From: CAVQEK01 sp963711495
GTDB lineage: Bacteria; Bacteroidota; Bacteroidia; Cytophagales; Cyclobacteriaceae
Direction of reading: 5' to 3'
DNA: 64,000 nt
NCBI GenBank assembly: GCA_963711495.1
Contig: CAVQEK010000006.1
Location: 1 to 64,000 of the forward strand
In this document: positions 60,549 through 64,000 of the stretch, piece by piece
How positions within the stretch are numbered: the stretch's first letter is position 1
How the letters are laid out: the number at the start of each line of letters is the position of its first letter
The notes under the pieces: model-generated
Told to the model about the DNA's origin: nothing
Databases searched by the model: none
The model's input: only the letters and a program-made list of their open reading frames with translations
Position numbers and translations under genes: made by a program

Positions 60549-63317
60549 TCAACCGGTATTTTGCATGGCACTGGCCAGGGCATTGATTGTCATCAAAAGT
60601 CCCATTAAGATCTCATTGTTCTTATCGTCTTCATCTGCCGATTTCATCTCCCGCCATTTATTGAGCAGTTCCACCTGTTTGGTGTGCAAATGCGTCATGA
60701 CCGATGCCCGAAGCATGTTTGAATAGTGATGCTGTCTGCGTCTGACTTCTATCTTTTTGTCCAGTAATGACTCAAACGCACTTCGCGACATGGCCAGTTC
60801 TGTCAGAAATTTGTCCAGAAATTTTTTGCGCAATTTTTCATCTTTTACCAATGTTGCATATTCTTTCATGATCGCTTCATCGGTGGCAGCCAGACTGGTG
60901 TCAATGTTTGTGAGCACATACCGGATGAAAGGGTCATTTTTTACGGCCTCTTTGAGTTTTTTAAAATCCGCAGGATGTTCTTTCCTGATTTTTTCTATGG
61001 TAGATCCCACCCCATACCAACTGGTCATGTTGTATCGGCATTGTGACCAACTGAATACCCACGGAATTGCCCGCAGATCTTCCAGTGTTTGACTTCCGGT
61101 TCGTCTGGCAGGTCTCGAACCGATTTTGCTCGATTCGATCGCATCGATAGGGGTGGCCTGTCTGAAATATTCGATAAAACCTTTTTCATTGATCAATTGG
61201 CTGTAATGTTCCTGGCTTTCTTTGGCAATTTTCTCAAAAAGATCGGCCAATGGATGAAATTCCTTCTTGGTATGATGACTCAGTATTGTTTTGGAAGTTA
61301 CTGACGCCAGAAGCAGTTCCAAATTATAGGCAGCATTAATTTTGTTGGCATATTTTTGGGCAATGGTTTCACCTTGTTCGGTCACTCTTATCATGCCATC
61401 TACTGAAGAATGAGGAAGTGCTTTGATAAAATAATGGGTGGGACCAGCGCCTCGGCTGATCGACCCGCCTTTACCATGAAAAAACATCATCTTGACCCCG
61501 TGCTTTTCTCCAACTTCCTGCAGTCGTGCCTGAGCTTTATACAAATGCCACTGACTGGCCAATATGCCGCCATCTTTATTGCTGTCGCTGTAGCCGATCA
61601 TGATCTGTTGTGTGATATGTTCGGTTTTGTTGATTTTGCTGTGATATTTTAAACTGCGCTTTGTAAAAGGGTGCTCCAGAAATTCATTTAATATCTGTGG
61701 TCCGGCTTCCAGGTCATCAATGGTTTCCAGAAGTGGTACAACAGGAAGAATGCACACCAGTCCTTCGCTGGTATTTCTCAACAAGCCAGCTTCCCTCGCC
61801 AAGACGTAAACGGTCAATAAATCCGATAAACTGCGTGTCATGGATATGATGAGTGAACCGATGGCTTTTGTCCCATAATGTTGAATATGATTTTCAATGA
61901 CCCGATAACAACTGAGGACAGCATCTGCATTGGTTCCCAATTGCTGGTTTACATGTGCAAATGGTCGATTAGACTTCAATTCCTTGTTGATGAAATCCAC
62001 CCTTTTTTGCTCTTCCCAATTCAAGTATTCCTGACCTTTGATGGAAGCAGCATCCATGAGTTGAGCCATAGCAAGTTCATGAAAATTGCTGTTTTGCCTT
62101 ATATCAAGTCTGGCCAGGTGAAATCCGAAAGTTTCAACCATTCTGATCGCATCGTTGACATCGGAATAGGCAATGGTTTTTGCGCCATATTCCACCAGCG
62201 CATCCTGCAAAATGCGTAAATCTTCAATCAGTTGTTCATCAAAGGTATAGCCGCCGCGGTGCTCTTTAATTGAGGTGGCGTGGCCCCGTTGAATATCGAT
62301 GGGCAGTTTGGATAATATGAGACTGAGGTACTGGCGAAATACTTCATTTTTGTTGCGCTCAAATGCCTGCCGTCCAATTTCACCGAGTTCGTCAATCATC
62401 TGATCAAGGCGTTGTCGCATTTTCCAGTGGCATTCCTTATAGGTGAATGCAAAACTCAACTGCTTGACCAATTTGGTTAGTTCCCGGTTGATCACAATCA
62501 ATGCATTCAATCGAAGGGAAAGCAATGCATCGCGGGTGACCACGGCAGTAACCAACGGATGGCCATCACGATCTCCGCCAACCCAGTTGCCGAAGGAGAT
62601 CTTTGGAAAATGCTGGGAATTAAGTAATAATTCCTGACGAAAACCCAATTCAGACCAGGCTTGTTTCATTCGGCGGTCCAGCACGGGCAATACTTCCGGA
62701 AAGACACTGGTGAGGTAGTGCATTACATTCCTCAATTCGGAATTTACATCTGGTTTTTCAATGAATATTTCACCGGTTTTCCAGAGTCGGTAAAGAGAAA
62801 GTTTTATGTCTTCGCGGATATCTTCCTGCTCGATCTCCGTATACATCTTGTTTTCTCTCTTCACCAGCAACAAATAAAGCTCGCGATGGTGTTCCAGTAC
62901 AGTAGACCTTTTGGCCTCTGTGGGGTGAGCGGTTAGTACAGGTTCTATCCTGATATGGGGCATTTCCGCAAGGATGTCTTCATCGCTAATTCCCTTTTCT
63001 TTAAGAATTTGGAGGTTATTGGCCCAAAGACCATTTACGCTGGCCAGCGACTGCTCATTTTCTTTTTTTCGTCTTAATTGTACTGCGCCATTCACTTCAA
63101 CCATGTTCAGCAACTGAAATACAATGGAATACAGTTGAATGTGTTTTATACTGAATTTACTGGGGACAAATTTACCGGCCGGATTAATCCAGGGAATGGC
63201 ATTGGCCATGTCATCTTCACCATTTTCATTTAAAACTTCTTTTAGGGCTTGGAGTAAAAATTCAAGATCTTCATAGGGTTTTCCCAATTCTTTTTTTACT
63301 ACTTTCAATATGTTCAT
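60549..63317 (-). CDS. ppc: Phosphoenolpyruvate carboxylase
   Basis: This is a 922-residue anaplerotic enzyme that forms oxaloacetate from PEP and bicarbonate. Catalytic segments are VLTAHPTEAKRSTVLEHH (about 127-144, catalytic His), GNWVGGDRDGHPLVT (about 245-259), MIGYSDSNKDGGILAS and MFFHGKGGSISRGAGPTHYF (about 600-620), and RTGSQTLEDLRAIPWVFSWSQ. The length and motifs are those of the standard bacterial form, with no truncation. It supplies oxaloacetate to citrate synthase and aspartate-derived NAD synthesis. It is monocistronic and converges with the RlmI-like gene. Confidence 0.96.
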   Translation of the reverse strand: MNILKVVKKELGKPYEDLEFLLQALKEVLNENGEDDMANAIPWINPAGKFVPSKFSIKHIQLYSIVFQLLNMVEVNGAVQLRRKKENEQSLASVNGLWANNLQILKEKGISDEDILAEMPHIRIEPVLTAHPTEAKRSTVLEHHRELYLLLVKRENKMYTEIEQEDIREDIKLSLYRLWKTGEIFIEKPDVNSELRNVMHYLTSVFPEVLPVLDRRMKQAWSELGFRQELLLNSQHFPKISFGNWVGGDRDGHPLVTAVVTRDALLSLRLNALIVINRELTKLVKQLSFAFTYKECHWKMRQRLDQMIDELGEIGRQAFERNKNEVFRQYLSLILSKLPIDIQRGHATSIKEHRGGYTFDEQLIEDLRILQDALVEYGAKTIAYSDVNDAIRMVETFGFHLARLDIRQNSNFHELAMAQLMDAASIKGQEYLNWEEQKRVDFINKELKSNRPFAHVNQQLGTNADAVLSCYRVIENHIQHYGTKAIGSLIISMTRSLSDLLTVYVLAREAGLLRNTSEGLVCILPVVPLLETIDDLEAGPQILNEFLEHPFTKRSLKYHSKINKTEHITQQIMIGYSDSNKDGGILASQWHLYKAQARLQEVGEKHGVKMMFFHGKGGSISRGAGPTHYFIKALPHSSVDGMIRVTEQGETIAQKYANKINAAYNLELLLASVTSKTILSHHTKKEFHPLADLFEKIAKESQEHYSQLINEKGFIEYFRQATPIDAIESSKIGSRPARRTGSQTLEDLRAIPWVFSWSQCRYNMTSWYGVGSTIEKIRKEHPADFKKLKEAVKNDPFIRYVLTNIDTSLAATDEAIMKEYATLVKDEKLRKKFLDKFLTELAMSRSAFESLLDKKIEVRRRQHHYSNMLRASVMTHLHTKQVELLNKWREMKSADEDDKNNEILMGLLMTINALASAMQNTG

Positions 63318-64000
63318 GTGACAGTGTGGTGTTTTTCTTAGTAAATCATATTTATTGAAATCATATTCATCTTCATCATTACGATGTTTTCACAATTAGA
63401 GCAGGATAATCAACTCATTCCATCCATTTAATAAGAACTTGTTCATTTTAAAGTTTCGCAAACTTTCATCAATTCTTTGAAATTACAAAACTTTTAATGG
63501 CTTCAATCTTGAAAAATCATTGCCAATACGCACTTTTTTTATATTTAGCCTGGTTACAATCGATTCATATTATGATCATTATATTAATCGGCCAACAAAT
63601 CCTTTACTTTTGTGAAGTTCAGTCTGGAATGCAAATAATGATGTTTAGGGTGAATGAAGCACTTCCCTGGAATCACAAGAAAAAGGACAACCTAACCCCA
63701 TTTTTTTGAAATATCCCTTGAAATAACAATTCAATACAGTGAACTGTTTGATTACGTGTTTTGGTTTGTCTGTCAAAATGATGGAGATCAATTGAAAACC
63801 AGGTGGCATCACTAAACATGAAATTCAAACCCATTCACAAAAATAATAAGTGCCCACGATGAGGTTGACGAAAATGACCTGCATGGACGCCTGGAATTCA
63901 GACATTATTTTTTCTTAAACCGATAATAATCATGAAGCGGCGTTTTTTATTTTTGTTTTGACTTGGTATCTTCAAATCTTAATTTTTAATCACCGATATT
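63318..64000. other. Region upstream of ppc, no gene recognised
   Basis: These 683 bases to the window edge contain only a 70-codon plus-strand ORF (63497-63709) with non-protein-like composition, which I reject. The part next to 63317 should carry the ppc promoter, but no TAnnTTTG match is convincing. Confidence 0.35.

Noticed and set aside
63497..63709. A 70-codon plus-strand ORF upstream of ppc.
   Set aside because: The composition is not protein-like (many rare hydrophobic and Met/Gln stretches without a clear helix or signal), and no ribosome-binding site or neighbour supports it.

Overview
The window reads as a chromosomal segment of a free-living, probably aerobic Bacteroidota bacterium. 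The evidence is a SusC/SusD outer-membrane pair, a secreted protease with a type IX secretion (T9SS) C-terminal sorting domain, a PspC protein, a fused-type KorA, weak Shine-Dalgarno signals, and promoter-like elements of the Bacteroidota TTTG / TAnnTTTG type. The set of genes and their style suggest a Saprospirales/Cytophagales-like lineage, but no rRNA or marker tree is available here, so that placement is inference. No tRNA, rRNA or CRISPR array was seen.

Layout. 1-1.6 kb: an AT-rich edge with three unrecognised small genes and a perfect operator-like palindrome. 1.9-5.2 kb: Fe-alcohol dehydrogenase, class-C26 gamma-glutamyl hydrolase and aldehyde dehydrogenase, an amine/gamma-glutamyl catabolic set. 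5.3-9.3 kb: a SerC-like protein that has lost its PLP lysine, a PspC operon with an overlooked 52-residue membrane peptide, queA and menC. 9.5-13.0 kb: a 1152-residue TPR / histidine kinase / receiver / nucleotidyl cyclase hybrid. 13-17 kb: rsmE, acyl-CoA-binding protein, citrate synthase, an SPFH protein and a ROK kinase. 17.3-29.1 kb: a second ROK kinase with an MFS sugar transporter, then a susC-susD-lipoprotein-lipoprotein-S8 protease operon. 29-35.6 kb: a TSGG-repeat protein, a flavodoxin-reductase-like protein, a GH92 mannosidase and an M28 peptidase. 35.8-37.9 kb: an IS1634-family insertion sequence. 38-47 kb: acyl-CoA synthetase, a voltage-sensor-like membrane protein, nadA-nadB and korA-korB. 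47.3-54.3 kb: a complete branched-chain amino-acid operon ilvD-ilvB-ilvN-ilvC-leuA on the minus strand. 54.3-63.3 kb: pyruvate kinase, an FAD disulfide oxidoreductase, two membrane proteins, an RlmI-like methyltransferase and PEP carboxylase.

How it works together. Outer-membrane SusCD uptake, secreted protease, GH92 and M28 enzymes feed sugars and peptides inward; the MFS importer and ROK kinases pass sugars to pyruvate kinase; Ppc, citrate synthase and KorAB serve a TCA cycle in which 2-oxoglutarate is oxidised with ferredoxin; pyruvate also supplies the ilv/leu pathway, and aspartate supplies NAD through NadB/NadA.

The strongest unexpected signal is upstream of ilvD: a 21-codon leader peptide with 14 Leu/Val/Ile codons, followed by mutually exclusive protector, antiterminator and terminator hairpins. 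This is a textbook transcription attenuator in a phylum where such control is not part of the classical descriptions. Other points for a second look are a one-base frameshift in ilvB, an internal terminator before leuA, a voltage-sensor-only protein, a cyclase with Gln at its base-selecting lysine, and a PerR/Fur-like box in front of korAB.
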